IMG/VR virus record: IMGVR_UViG_3300033233_000019
Coordinates: 1-64,000 of that record
Origin: a virus
Length of the DNA: 64,000 nt
Reading direction: 5' to 3' (one strand)
The position numbers and the translations under genes were made by a program. Positions 28,843-37,293 of the stretch are shown here, in pieces (the stretch's first letter is position 1; every line of letters starts with the position of its first letter). Under the pieces are notes generated by a model that made no database searches, was not told the DNA's origin, and saw nothing but the letters and a program-made list of their open reading frames with translations.

Positions 28843-31019
28843 TTCGATCCCCATGAATCTTTGTACTCCCAATAGAGCCTGTGGCCTTCTTTTCCGTTTC
28901 TGTAGATTCCAATCTTGTCGGCCATGCGACACAACGTGTCCCACGAGCAACTTGTCTCTGCCATCAACTGCGCGTCGAAATCATCTACGTACCGTTTACT
29001 CTCGACTGCGAACACCGCCTTGATTGATTGCTCACGCTTGCTATTGCGCTTATCGTTGTTCACATCACGACTCTCGCGGTCCGCCGCAATGTCGTCGGCT
29101 GATTGCAAATTCTCTCCAAGATATTCGACCTTCGCTTGTTCACCAAGCTGCGGTAACGCTGGCATGACAAACCCAATCGTTTTGAAATCGATGCCGGGGA
29201 ACTGACCAAGATTGCGCTTGATCTGCGACATGGTGGTTATCTCATCGTTGCGAGTGAACATCCAACCCATACGAGCGACTTCACCAATCGCAGCGGAGCC
29301 ACCGATCTTATGCAATGCGTTCGCTACGCCTTGCTGTTTGTTGTGGTGGGCGATCAGCAGAATAGCAATCTGGTAATCCGCCGCCAGTCTTGACAGCGGC
29401 ATCATAATCTGCCGCACATCCTGTGTCTTGTCGCCTTTCTTGTTGCCAAGGTAATTCATCAGTGGATCGATCACGACCAACTTAATGTCGCTGTTTTCCA
29501 GAACTTGTTTCTCGATGTACTGAATGTCTTTGTCGAGATTGAGTGTGACAATCTCTCCCGGTCTGCCTTCGATACCTTGCACCATCAGCAATCGTTTTAG
29601 GTCACCATCTGCTGCCAAAAATCTTGGGCCGATGATCGTGTTGGGATCGTCTTCCTCAGACAGCAACAGCGTGGTCGCCGGATCGTTTTCATTTTTGGAG
29701 CCATCGATGAAGTCTGCACCATTGCTCAATCGAGCGGCGAAATCGAGAGCCATCAAAGTTTTACCGATGCCAGCATCACCGGAGAACACGGTAACGAATC
29801 CAAGCGGCACCCGATTCTTCCAGAGCCACTTCGTCGTGTCCATCTTCGCCAGATCAATCGTCACAACTTTGATGTGCTTCTCTGGCTCGACGACAGGCTC
29901 ATCGTCAACAGGTTGCGGTGTAAGCGCCGATTCCTTCAGTGTTGCGAAACTGAATCGTTTTCCGAACTTTGCCTCAGCCGCATCGCGGAACTGTCTCCAA
30001 TGATTTTCAGAGCACGAATTGTGAAAACAGAAATACCCCAATCCCGATGGACCAACGAAGACAGCAGCGTCTTTGTTGCCGTGCTCCGGGTTGAAGAAAC
30101 ATTCGTTGAGGACAAACTTGTATCGACCATCCGGGTCTTCTCCCTCGCTCTTAATTTCGATGCCGTAGAAATCCAGAAACGCACGCATGTGCTCTTTGGT
30201 GTATTCAACGTGCTTGCTAGCAACGAGGCCACTTCTCTTCGTGGTCACGGGAGTTATTGCCTTTGCAATCTCGACAGTCGAAGCAAGAGCAGTCAATTGC
30301 TCAAGTGTAACGCAATCCATTCCACCAACACCGTTGGCAACCAACTTCGATACGCGGTGAAATCTTTTCTGCGCCGCGTGCTCTTCCCCCTTGCGTGCCA
30401 TACTGCCGTAAGCTTTCACGATGCGTGCCGCATTGAAAACCGACTTGTCCACTTTCACTTTGTCAGTATCAAACTTCGCGGCCAGCGCACCCAAGACAGC
30501 TTTCAACAATGCAGTAACATCGCTAGTGTTGTCCAGATCAACGCGATACAGCAGATGGTAACCATTGCCAGAGTCTCCGAACAAGGGACGCGGCCAGCCT
30601 TCGGCCTTGAGATACTTGAAAATTTCAGATACCTTTTCCTTCGCAAGCGCCTTCTCCTCGTCTGAAGAACTGATGCCAGCCGCACGCTGTGGGTCAATGT
30701 CCAGCAGCAGCCAACGGCGGCGAAGAATTTGAGAGTCTTGGGTTGTCTCGTTCGCATTCTCGCGTGACTTGTTGCACGAGCGGGAAATCAGCGACGGTTC
30801 GCAGGGATTCAACGTATAGTAAACAGCGGTATAGCATTGGCCTACTTCCCTAATATCTTTTGCCAACTCCCCATGATCATCGTAGTAACCAGAAATTGTA
30901 CCAAGGTTGCGCCCGTTTTCAGCTTTCGCTTTCGGGATTCGGAGTTCGACTACTGCGCCTTCGGGAAACAGCGCAGTGATTGCTGCACGAATGTCTTCCA
31001 ACTTAATTTCTTCCGCCAT
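28839..31019 (-). CDS. primase-helicase (AEP-type primase fused to RecA-fold ATPase)
   Basis: 726 aa. N-terminal half has RRWLLLDIDPQRA (DxD catalytic pair) and FGDSGNGYHLLYRVD, typical of archaeo-eukaryotic-type phage primases; CFFNPEHGNKDAAV and FHNSCSENHW follow. C-terminal half: Walker A SGDAGIGKT, TTLLLSEEDDPN, Walker B IKLVVIDPLMNYL and LLIAHHNK, the RepA/AAA_25 helicase core. Start ATG 31019 with AAAGG upstream, overlapping the NUMOD4 gene by 17 nt. Unwinds and primes at the fork. Confidence 0.88.
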   Translation of the reverse strand: MAEEIKLEDIRAAITALFPEGAVVELRIPKAKAENGRNLGTISGYYDDHGELAKDIREVGQCYTAVYYTLNPCEPSLISRSCNKSRENANETTQDSQILRRRWLLLDIDPQRAAGISSSDEEKALAKEKVSEIFKYLKAEGWPRPLFGDSGNGYHLLYRVDLDNTSDVTALLKAVLGALAAKFDTDKVKVDKSVFNAARIVKAYGSMARKGEEHAAQKRFHRVSKLVANGVGGMDCVTLEQLTALASTVEIAKAITPVTTKRSGLVASKHVEYTKEHMRAFLDFYGIEIKSEGEDPDGRYKFVLNECFFNPEHGNKDAAVFVGPSGLGYFCFHNSCSENHWRQFRDAAEAKFGKRFSFATLKESALTPQPVDDEPVVEPEKHIKVVTIDLAKMDTTKWLWKNRVPLGFVTVFSGDAGIGKTLMALDFAARLSNGADFIDGSKNENDPATTLLLSEEDDPNTIIGPRFLAADGDLKRLLMVQGIEGRPGEIVTLNLDKDIQYIEKQVLENSDIKLVVIDPLMNYLGNKKGDKTQDVRQIMMPLSRLAADYQIAILLIAHHNKQQGVANALHKIGGSAAIGEVARMGWMFTRNDEITTMSQIKRNLGQFPGIDFKTIGFVMPALPQLGEQAKVEYLGENLQSADDIAADRESRDVNNDKRNSKREQSIKAVFAVESKRYVDDFDAQLMAETSCSWDTLCRMADKIGIYRNGKEGHRLYWEYKDSWGSK

Positions 31020-31419
31020 TCTTGCCTTTCACATAGGGATTATTTTCACCTATGCGGTTTTTGCAATAGGCCAAATAATTTGGGTAGTTCATGTTTTCTT
31101 TTTGTGTTCCCCATACCAAATTGGTTGGTATGTTGTTTTGTGAATTTTCGTCGTTGTGTAAACAATAAGGTTTACCTATTGGCGCTGGTCCGTTGAATGC
31201 TTCACAAACCAGCCGTGCAACTTTGTAAGTTTGATGATTGCGCTTGTGTCTATAAATGAAACGCTTTCCGTCCCATTGTCCAAAAGAAACAGTTCCGCCA
31301 TATGAGCGATATCCACCATTCGGCATTGCAATCGTATAAGGTACAACTCTAATCCGTCCCAAAGATGAGGCTTCTAAATTTGGGACGGATAGAATTGATT
31401 TCCATGTTTCGTTATTCAT
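31003..31419 (-). CDS. NUMOD4/HNH homing endonuclease
   Basis: 138 aa, starting on a TGATG overlap with the SSB-like gene. WKSILSVPNLEASSLGRIR is NUMOD4; YKVARLVCEAFNGPAPIGKP, LHNDENSQNN and NLVWGTQKENM are the HNH core of this class. Sits between SSB-like and primase genes, as expected for a homing gene. Confidence 0.9.
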   Translation of the reverse strand: MNNETWKSILSVPNLEASSLGRIRVVPYTIAMPNGGYRSYGGTVSFGQWDGKRFIYRHKRNHQTYKVARLVCEAFNGPAPIGKPYCLHNDENSQNNIPTNLVWGTQKENMNYPNYLAYCKNRIGENNPYVKGKNGGRN

Positions 31420-32051
31420 CAAAAAGGAATATCATCGTCCGAAATCTCGACGCTTCCTTCCTGTGGCCCGACTTCAACGCCAGCCTTTGCAGCCGAACGT
31501 GTGGTGCTGGTTGGAGCCGGAGTGGTCTTCGGAGCGGAAGTTCCTACTGAAGCATTCTTCGGAGCAGTCTTCGGAGCAGTCTTCGGAGCAGCCTTCTGCG
31601 CGGGTTTCTGATCCTTCTCCTTGTTGCAATCGCGGACGAAATCCGCAGGAATGCCGACAGCCTGATTCTTGATCGGAGCCAGAATCGTTGCGATGTTGGC
31701 AAAAATCTTGCCTTCCGCGCCTTCGTTCTGAATCACATCCAGTTGGCATTGCTTGCCGATGAGCGTCTCAAGGTCGAGCGACTCGCCGGGGTCTTTTCCA
31801 AGCAAACGCCGAACTGCTTTGAACATGATGCTTTTTTCGTGAAGCGACAAACTCATCTGCTGCATCAAACGAAATGGCCTTCCATCAGAATCGGTATCCG
31901 ACAGGATGAAGATGAAGCGGACACGATGCTTCGTGCCGTAGTTGGTGGGCTGATCGCCCAAGTCAATAACGTCCGCAAGGACAGCCTGATACAGACCGTC
32001 AGCGGGAATCTCGAAATCCTTCTGCTCTTTCTTGTTAACCACAATCGCCAT
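31419..32051 (-). CDS. single-stranded DNA-binding-like protein
   Basis: 210 aa. N-terminal beta-rich domain (GLYQAVLADVIDLGD, HRVRFIFILSDTDSD, FRLMQQMSLSLH) fits an OB fold of the DUF669/SSB-like kind; a Pro/Ala/Thr/Lys linker follows and the protein ends VEISDDDIPF, the acidic SSB tip that recruits replication partners. First gene of the leftward replication operon, behind its own promoter. Confidence 0.8.
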   Translation of the reverse strand: MAIVVNKKEQKDFEIPADGLYQAVLADVIDLGDQPTNYGTKHRVRFIFILSDTDSDGRPFRLMQQMSLSLHEKSIMFKAVRRLLGKDPGESLDLETLIGKQCQLDVIQNEGAEGKIFANIATILAPIKNQAVGIPADFVRDCNKEKDQKPAQKAAPKTAPKTAPKNASVGTSAPKTTPAPTSTTRSAAKAGVEVGPQEGSVEISDDDIPF

Positions 32052-32094
32052 ACTGTTTACGACCTTTCTCGTGCTCTGTTAGCAACGTGGAACC

Positions 32095-32123
32095 ATTCTA
32101 GCACAGGTGCCGCTCCGTGTCAA
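32095..32123 (-). promoter_or_regulatory. sigma70-type promoter of the replication operon
   Basis: TTGACA (32123-32118), 17-bp spacer, TAGAAT (32100-32095). Predicted +1 about 32088, a 37-nt leader before the SSB-like ATG at 32051. Confidence 0.7.
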
Positions 32124-32127
32124 GGAT

Positions 32128-32301
32128 AAAAGTGCAGTTGCGGTGAGGAACCCCGGAAGCAAATCGTCCGAAGAGCTTGGTGGAATACCCTCTGCCGGGT
32201 AGCATATGACTCCGGTCAGTTCTCTCCCATATTCAGTCCTGCTCCTCCACCGACCAACGATTGAAGTCTCGCCGTGCGTGGATTCTCCTCCGTAACTGCA
32301 C
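32128..32301 (-). ncRNA. candidate 170-nt structured small RNA
   Basis: Promoter 32308-32336 predicts +1 at 32301, exactly the first base of a closing stem GTGCAGTT-CGG (32301-32290) that pairs with CCG-AACTGCAC (32143-32132), followed by TTTT. Inside: AGGA-AATCC with GGGTTCCT, CAATCGT with ACGATTTG, GGTGGA with TCCACC and an apical TACCC-GGCAGA-GGGTA hairpin. No start codon with a ribosome site opens a convincing ORF in it. A rod closed at its ends resembles 6S-like RNAs, but no family is recognised. Confidence 0.65.
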
Positions 32302-32307
32302 TCACAC

Positions 32308-32336
32308 ATCCTACTCCCGATCCTGCATTCTGTCAA
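32308..32336 (-). promoter_or_regulatory. sigma70-type promoter of the structured RNA
   Basis: TTGACA (32336-32331), 17-bp spacer, TAGGAT (32313-32308). Same boxes as the promoter at 1568-1596. Confidence 0.7.
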
Positions 32337-32601
32337 GAAGAAATGAGATTTGTTGAAAACAAAGCACATCTTTAGAAACCCACACCATATACTAACTATG
32401 ACTAACGAAGTACCGCCCGGATCACCCGCTAACCCTGAGTACACGCTTAGGTATCCGTTAGCCGCACGGATCGGGTGTAGTGGACGGTATACTTAGAGGC
32501 TGTTAGCAACCCATTAGCCCGATTAGTCGCGTAAATTGTTGATTACAAATATATATGTCAACTGTCTGTTAACTGTTAATTCCGCGCAAAATTCAAAGTT
32601 A

Positions 32602-32663
32602 TTGAAAACAAAGGAGTTATGCGACAAACGCTTATTTTGGCGTTAAAAGTCCTTTGTTTTCAA
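32602..32663. repeat. 14-bp perfect inverted repeat in divergent control region
   Basis: TTGAAAACAAAGGA (32602-32615) and TCCTTTGTTTTCAA (32650-32663), 34 nt apart, with an ACGC/GCGT pair inside. A further TTGAAAACAAAG lies near 32353. TTAGCC-type repeats also occur at 32456-32530. Possible operator or part of an origin. Confidence 0.55.
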
Positions 32664-32723
32664 AGCTTTACCCGGAAAGTATTCGGCGGCTATCAAGTTG
32701 TTGAAACAAAAGAAATAAAAGTG

Positions 32724-32752
32724 TTGACATTTGATGCAATTTAGTTTACAAT
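32724..32752 (+). promoter_or_regulatory. sigma70-type promoter, leaderless transcript
   Basis: TTGACA (32724-32729), 17-bp spacer, TACAAT (32747-32752). Predicted +1 at 32759, the A of the next ATG. Confidence 0.75.
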
Positions 32753-32758
32753 GTAAAG

Positions 32759-33322
32759 ATGAGAGAACTTCGACCCGGAATCGATTATCTAACTGAAGGC
32801 AACGCTGGAATAAGATACAATCGGCGGCGTGCTCAAGAAGCAAAAGAATTGAGTAAACCTAAGAAAATAAAAACTTTGGCAGCAGTCTTGGAAGACTTCC
32901 ACAATAGAGCCAAAGACCAGACCAAACGACTAGGCTTGCTTCGATATATGACAACTATTATACTAAAAGAGGTTAGTTTAGAAGAACTTACAAGGAAAAG
33001 AAAAAAATTCGACGAGTTCAAAAACGATATTTTCCCTTTGACTGAGGATTGGTGCTGGTTGTGTAATAAGCAGTTAGCCACGATTAGGCACCACGTCATA
33101 CTGCTGAGAAACGGCGGTCCTGAACTGGCGAAGCCTAATGTTGTTTTGCTGTGTCAAAATTGCCATAATGTCATTCATCCGTGGTTGCACGAGTCGAACG
33201 TATCACAATCGGAACTTACAAGGATTATTGATGTTTTCCAAAAAGCAAAAGAAGGAAAACTGTCTAGGAGTCAGGCAGAAATTGAGATGTCTATAATTTT
33301 CGACGGTCTTTTTGCGATCTAA
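32759..33322 (+). CDS. HNH protein, predicted leaderless, 187 aa
   Basis: Basic N-terminus (YNRRRAQEAKELSKPKKIK), long helix, then WCWLCNKQLATIRHHVILL and NVVLLCQNCHNVIHPWL: CxxC, HH and CxxCH, a standard HNH fold. No Shine-Dalgarno site; the promoter sits so that transcription should begin on the start codon. First rightward gene; could be a nuclease expressed early or a regulator using the HNH fold. Confidence 0.75.
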   Translation: MRELRPGIDYLTEGNAGIRYNRRRAQEAKELSKPKKIKTLAAVLEDFHNRAKDQTKRLGLLRYMTTIILKEVSLEELTRKRKKFDEFKNDIFPLTEDWCWLCNKQLATIRHHVILLRNGGPELAKPNVVLLCQNCHNVIHPWLHESNVSQSELTRIIDVFQKAKEGKLSRSQAEIEMSIIFDGLFAI

Positions 33323-33356
33323 ATAATTATTTTTCCTTTATTTTCAACAACATAAC

Positions 33357-33386
33357 TTGTTTACTAAGGAATCACTGTGGTATAAT
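33357..33386 (+). promoter_or_regulatory. extended -10 promoter of the rightward operon
   Basis: TTGTTT (33357-33362), 18-bp spacer, TGG-TATAAT (-10 at 33381-33386) with the TGn extension. Predicted +1 about 33393. Confidence 0.7.
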
Positions 33387-33392
33387 AGTACT

Positions 33393-33543
33393 ATACACAA
33401 ACGATGGGAACTAACGCTTTAACCGGGCCTCCTCCTGCTGGCTCCCGCCAGTACCCGGTCTTAGGGGCTAGCGAACACCGTCGTCAGACGGGATCAAGTA
33501 GTTAGCCCCAATATCGTATATTAGAGGAGTCGTTGAAGGCCGA
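33393..33543 (+). promoter_or_regulatory. structured 5' leader of the glycosyltransferase operon
   Basis: Two nested stems: ACCGGG/CCCGGT enclosing CTGGC-TCCC-GCCAG, and GGGGCTA/TAGCCCC enclosing CCGTC-GTCA-GACGG, then AGAGGAG before the ATG at 33544. About 150 nt with no ORF. No known riboswitch recognised. Confidence 0.55.
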
Positions 33544-34563
33544 ATGAAAGACTTGAGCATCATTATTCCGGCCTATGGGTTGGACGACGCAATTGGTTTA
33601 TGGGCAACGATTGAGGCTTGTGTCTTCGATCTGGAAAGTTCCGGGCTGACTTATGATTTTCGGGTCTGTGTGAACGGAGTCTCTATTCCGCCCGAAGAGA
33701 CGGAGACAATTCACAAGTATCTAAATAGCGCCGGGTTAGTTGGTGAGTGGGTTCACAAAGATAAACCACAGTGCCCTGCTCGTGCGAGACAATTGCTGGC
33801 AAAAAACTGCGACAGCAAATACATCTTCTTATTGGACAATCATTGCATTCCAATGCCGGGGTACTTCAAGCGCGGCGTTGAGATATCGGATAAATACAAC
33901 ATCGATCTTCTGCATTCGGTCACACACATGTTTACAGGGTTTCGCCGTGACTACGAGTACAAGCTTACACTGGAAAAAAATTTTTGGGCAAATGAGGGAT
34001 ACCAAACTCCTCTGAAGAATGTTCCATACCCGATTGCCGCCGCAGGACATGGCGGGGTCGTTCTTCGCAATTCCACGCTGAAAGAAACAGGCGGATATTG
34101 GGAAGGCTTCGACGGCTATGCTGGCGAAGAGATGTATGTGGACATGAAGTATTGGTTGCTCGGCAAGAAAGTTTGGATTGACCCAGATTTTGTTCACGCT
34201 CATTGGGCAGCACGCAGGAAGTATCAACGTCGTAGTTCAGAGGGTTATTTCCTGAACATGCTAATGGCCACTAACATTATCGGCGGCGAAGCATGGATGA
34301 ACAGGGTCTACAACAACGTCAAGAACAGCGACATATTGCCACAACCTGTTAATGTAGAAAGCAGTTCAGACGACATAATCGATGTGGGAAATTACGTCGA
34401 AGACTTAGAAAGCAAACTACAGCCGGTAAAAATTTTGGACAGCAGCTATCTCGATAGAGCTAGATACAATTCACGAGAACACGCTGGCTGGATGGCGCGT
34501 AACAGAAAAATGACGCTGGATGAGTTGCTTGAGTACTTCAAGAGAAACGGTATTCGTACTTAG
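33544..34563 (+). CDS. family 2 glycosyltransferase
   Basis: 339 aa. DLSIIIPAYGLDDAIGLWAT opens a GT-A fold; KYIFLLDNHCIPMPGYF holds the D-x-H/D metal-nucleotide position; GHGGVVLRNSTLKETGGYWE and FDGYAGEEMYVDMKYWLLGK are the acceptor motifs of GT2 enzymes. C-terminal 80 residues are helical. Adds sugar to an unknown acceptor, perhaps a virion protein or DNA; other sugar genes follow. Confidence 0.85.
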   Translation: MKDLSIIIPAYGLDDAIGLWATIEACVFDLESSGLTYDFRVCVNGVSIPPEETETIHKYLNSAGLVGEWVHKDKPQCPARARQLLAKNCDSKYIFLLDNHCIPMPGYFKRGVEISDKYNIDLLHSVTHMFTGFRRDYEYKLTLEKNFWANEGYQTPLKNVPYPIAAAGHGGVVLRNSTLKETGGYWEGFDGYAGEEMYVDMKYWLLGKKVWIDPDFVHAHWAARRKYQRRSSEGYFLNMLMATNIIGGEAWMNRVYNNVKNSDILPQPVNVESSSDDIIDVGNYVEDLESKLQPVKILDSSYLDRARYNSREHAGWMARNRKMTLDELLEYFKRNGIRT

Positions 34564-34577
34564 GATAGAGAGTAAAA

Positions 34578-34985
34578 ATGTTTGATAGCACAAATTATCA
34601 AAAGCAATACTATCTATTAAACAAAGAAAAATCTGCCTCTAGGAAGAAAGTCAGTCGAGAAAGAAATAAGGAACACTACACCGAATACCAAAGGTCTTAC
34701 AGAGCTACGCACAAAGGCCAGACCAAGAACTATAATTTACAACACGATTACGGAATTTCCGTTGAAGATTACGACGTCTTACTTAAAACGCAGTTTGGCA
34801 AGTGTGCTATTTGTGGAGCCGTGGAATCTACTCATAGATATAAAAGTTTGAATGTAGACCACGACCACAATAGTAATAAGGTTCGTGGGCTATTGTGTCA
34901 TAAATGTAATATTAGACTTGGCTCGTTTGAAAACAATTTAGACTGGCTTAGAGCCGCCCTAGACTACTTGGGAGTTAGTCTCTAA
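34578..34985 (+). CDS. endonuclease VII-like HNH, family B copy 1
   Basis: 135 aa. Basic helical N-terminus; YGISVEDYDVLLKTQFGKCA opens the module, then ICGAVES, NVDHDHNSNKVRGLLCHKCN and LGSFENN. This DHDH...RGLLC..CN pattern is the recombination endonuclease VII family. It shares a TAATG with the next gene. Five copies are scattered through the late operon, most likely freestanding homing nucleases. Confidence 0.9.
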   Translation: MFDSTNYQKQYYLLNKEKSASRKKVSRERNKEHYTEYQRSYRATHKGQTKNYNLQHDYGISVEDYDVLLKTQFGKCAICGAVESTHRYKSLNVDHDHNSNKVRGLLCHKCNIRLGSFENNLDWLRAALDYLGVSL

Positions 34986-36415
34986 TGACTACCACAAATT
35001 ATACTCTTGTAGTTACTTCGTGCGAAAGACCTGAACTTCTTAAGCAAACTTTATTATCGTTTGCAATGTATGCCGACATAGAGCCGATTGATACCGTTGT
35101 CATTGAAGATGGCAATTCGGACGCTCCAGCTTGGTTCGAGAATATTCAAGGGCTTGGCAAACTTAGATGGCTAAAGAACGGTGTTCGTCGAGGGCAGACC
35201 TATTCTATCGATAGAGTTTATTCGGAAGTTAAGACCGAATATCTTTTCCATTCAGAAGAAGATTGGTTGTACACCCGCACAGGATTTATCAAAGAGAGTC
35301 TTGATATCTTGGCAAAATACTCAGATATCTCTATGGTTGGCATTAGAGGAAAATCCGAACATCCCGAATTTTTTGACGCAGAGCGCGGGTTCAATATTCG
35401 GCAGAAAGATTGGAATGGATGGGGCGGTATTTCTTGGAATCCCGGCCTTCGCCGTTTGGAAGATTACAATCGAATCGGAAAGTTTGGCAATCATGTCGAT
35501 TACGACCTGACATGCCATGAGCATAAGATTAGTACAATTTACCGCTCGTTAGGATTCTTCATGGCGAGTCTCCCGGTTGCCTGCAAGCACATCGGAGCAG
35601 ATCACAAAGTTTGGAGTCGAGCAGTTGTATTACCCAAAATTCTGGTAACTATACCCGCTTGTCACCAATACTATGTCGGTAATTTGGCACATGAAAATTA
35701 CGACAAGCATCAAAACACTTTTGTCGGCGATCAGATTTTGGCGTGTCGTGAAACGTGGCTTAAGGATTCAAAATTAGACTACAAGTTTTTCTATGGGCAG
35801 GGCGCTGATCGTGAACCGGGCGAAGATGAAGTTTTTCTCGATGTACCGGACGATTATCGCAGTCTGACCAAGAAGCTGAAAGCCACTTGTAAATGGGCGC
35901 TTGATCACGGATATGAATACATTTTCAAGTGTGACGACGATACTTACGTTTGGGCTGACCGTCTGCGTACAAGCGGGTTTGAACATCACGATTATGTTGG
36001 CTACGATTGGGCTTGCAATTCATCGAACAAACATCATTGTTTTGCTGGTGGATTCGCGTGTTGGTTTAGTGCGAAGGCCGCGAAAGTAATTGCCGATGCA
36101 CTGGACACAACTGAACCTGCGGACGATGTTTGGGCTGGTCACATGCTGCGGGATGCAGGAATAAAGCTCGTGCATGATGCCCGGTATCATCCGAACAACG
36201 CGAACAAGTTCATCAACATTGAAGACGTTCCTTTGCAGCACGCATACATTGCACTTCATGCGTGTGACTCGGAGACGATACGTCAGCTTCACGAAAGAGC
36301 GTGGATGTTAAGTGATTCTCCGGTGAGCAACGCAACAGGGTTTACGGAAGCAGACAGACAGAGTAAAACTTTTGAGCAAGAGCTTGCAGACCTAATGGGA
36401 GGGTTACAGGTATGA
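34985..36415 (+). CDS. two-domain glycosyltransferase, GT2 plus GT31-like
   Basis: 476 aa. N-terminal GT2-type domain: YTLVVTSCERPELLKQTLLS, IDTVVIEDGNSDAPAW, then LFHSEEDWLYTRTGF. C-terminal domain from about residue 220 (VTIPACHQYYVGN, FKCDDDTYVWADRL, CFAGGFACWFSAKAA, DDVWAGHMLRDAG) has the DxD and GG motifs of GT31/fringe-type transferases. The second domain is paralogous to the gene at 36626. Likely builds a disaccharide on one acceptor. Confidence 0.82.
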   Translation: MTTTNYTLVVTSCERPELLKQTLLSFAMYADIEPIDTVVIEDGNSDAPAWFENIQGLGKLRWLKNGVRRGQTYSIDRVYSEVKTEYLFHSEEDWLYTRTGFIKESLDILAKYSDISMVGIRGKSEHPEFFDAERGFNIRQKDWNGWGGISWNPGLRRLEDYNRIGKFGNHVDYDLTCHEHKISTIYRSLGFFMASLPVACKHIGADHKVWSRAVVLPKILVTIPACHQYYVGNLAHENYDKHQNTFVGDQILACRETWLKDSKLDYKFFYGQGADREPGEDEVFLDVPDDYRSLTKKLKATCKWALDHGYEYIFKCDDDTYVWADRLRTSGFEHHDYVGYDWACNSSNKHHCFAGGFACWFSAKAAKVIADALDTTEPADDVWAGHMLRDAGIKLVHDARYHPNNANKFINIEDVPLQHAYIALHACDSETIRQLHERAWMLSDSPVSNATGFTEADRQSKTFEQELADLMGGLQV

Positions 36416-36579
36416 GCGACACAACGGTTGTTACGCAGGAAGAAATAAAAGAGCTAAAAGCTAAAGTCAACAAGAGTATCGAGCAGTTGGTTCGCATGGT
36501 CTTGCAAGTAAAGAAGAGGGTTGACCAATTAGACGAGCGTATAGCCATATTCAACGCTAGGGCGGGTCATAAGCTATGA
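36412..36579 (+). CDS. coiled-coil small protein, 55 aa
   Basis: ATG at 36412 overlaps the glycosyltransferase stop (ATGA). TQEEIKELKAKVNKSIEQLV and VKKRVDQLDERIAIFNA form heptads over nearly the full length. Unknown role, perhaps scaffolding the glycosyltransferases. Confidence 0.6.
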   Translation: MSDTTVVTQEEIKELKAKVNKSIEQLVRMVLQVKKRVDQLDERIAIFNARAGHKL

Positions 36580-36629
36580 ATTATTTCTGGCCGAACATGA
36601 TAGGGGAGTCTCTTTGGCATAAGACATGA
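36576..36629 (+). CDS. possible 17-aa coupling peptide
   Basis: ATG at 36576 and TGA at 36629 each overlap their neighbours by four bases: MNYFWPNMIGESLWHKT. The following gene lacks a well-placed ribosome site, so translation through this mini-ORF could deliver ribosomes to it. Only the overlaps support it. Confidence 0.35.
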   Translation: MNYFWPNMIGESLWHKT

Positions 36630-37285
36630 AAATTCTAATTGCGATAATGGCGTGTTGGCATCGTGAGAATTACGCGGACGCACAACGAGAGACATGGATA
36701 CGGGACATTCCGGCAGGAGTAGATTACAGATTTTTTTTCGGACCTAACGACAAACGTTTACCGAAAGCCGATGAGGTTTTTGTAACTTGCAAAGACGACT
36801 ACCGCAGCCTTCCTTTGAAGGTAAAAGAAGCAATGCAGTGGGCCTATGAACAAGGCTATGATTACGTATTCAAAACCGACGACGATGTTTATGTACGTCC
36901 TGACAGATTAATGCTTAGTGGTTTTGAGAAGTACCCATATTCCGGGTTTAGTTTTCAGGAGTATGGTGCAGTAGGTTTGGCGTATTGGTTAGATCGAGAC
37001 TGCGTGAAGTTAGCTTCAGACAGCGATCCTTGGCTTGACGCCGAAGATTCTTGGATCAGCCAATTGATGAAAAGGAATGGAGTTCCATTCCGACACGATC
37101 CAAGATATAGACTGGTTATCGTGGATCGTTTAGGTAGCAAAAACATAATTCAAGGTATGCCGGGATTTGAAAACGACATGATTGCCGTTGCAGAATTTCC
37201 CGGTCAAACAATGCATGTGCCACATCAGCATTGGAAGGATTCACTTGAGGAATACAACGAGATAATGGAGAGAGTTTTAATCTAG
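36626..37285 (+). CDS. GT31-like glycosyltransferase
   Basis: 219 aa. ILIAIMACWHRENYADAQRE, RFFFGPNDKRLPKADEVFV, then DYVFKTDDDVYVRPDRLML (DDD metal motif) and FQEYGAVGLAYWLDRDC. Closely resembles the second domain of the 34985-36415 protein, so a duplication within this cassette. Substrate unknown. Confidence 0.78.
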   Translation: MKILIAIMACWHRENYADAQRETWIRDIPAGVDYRFFFGPNDKRLPKADEVFVTCKDDYRSLPLKVKEAMQWAYEQGYDYVFKTDDDVYVRPDRLMLSGFEKYPYSGFSFQEYGAVGLAYWLDRDCVKLASDSDPWLDAEDSWISQLMKRNGVPFRHDPRYRLVIVDRLGSKNIIQGMPGFENDMIAVAEFPGQTMHVPHQHWKDSLEEYNEIMERVLI

Positions 37286-37293
37286 GAGGATAA

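Noticed and set aside
32079-32444. 121-codon frame on the minus strand through the structured RNA
   Set aside because: Its ATG candidates fall at or upstream of the predicted +1, no ribosome site, and the sequence is explained by paired stems.
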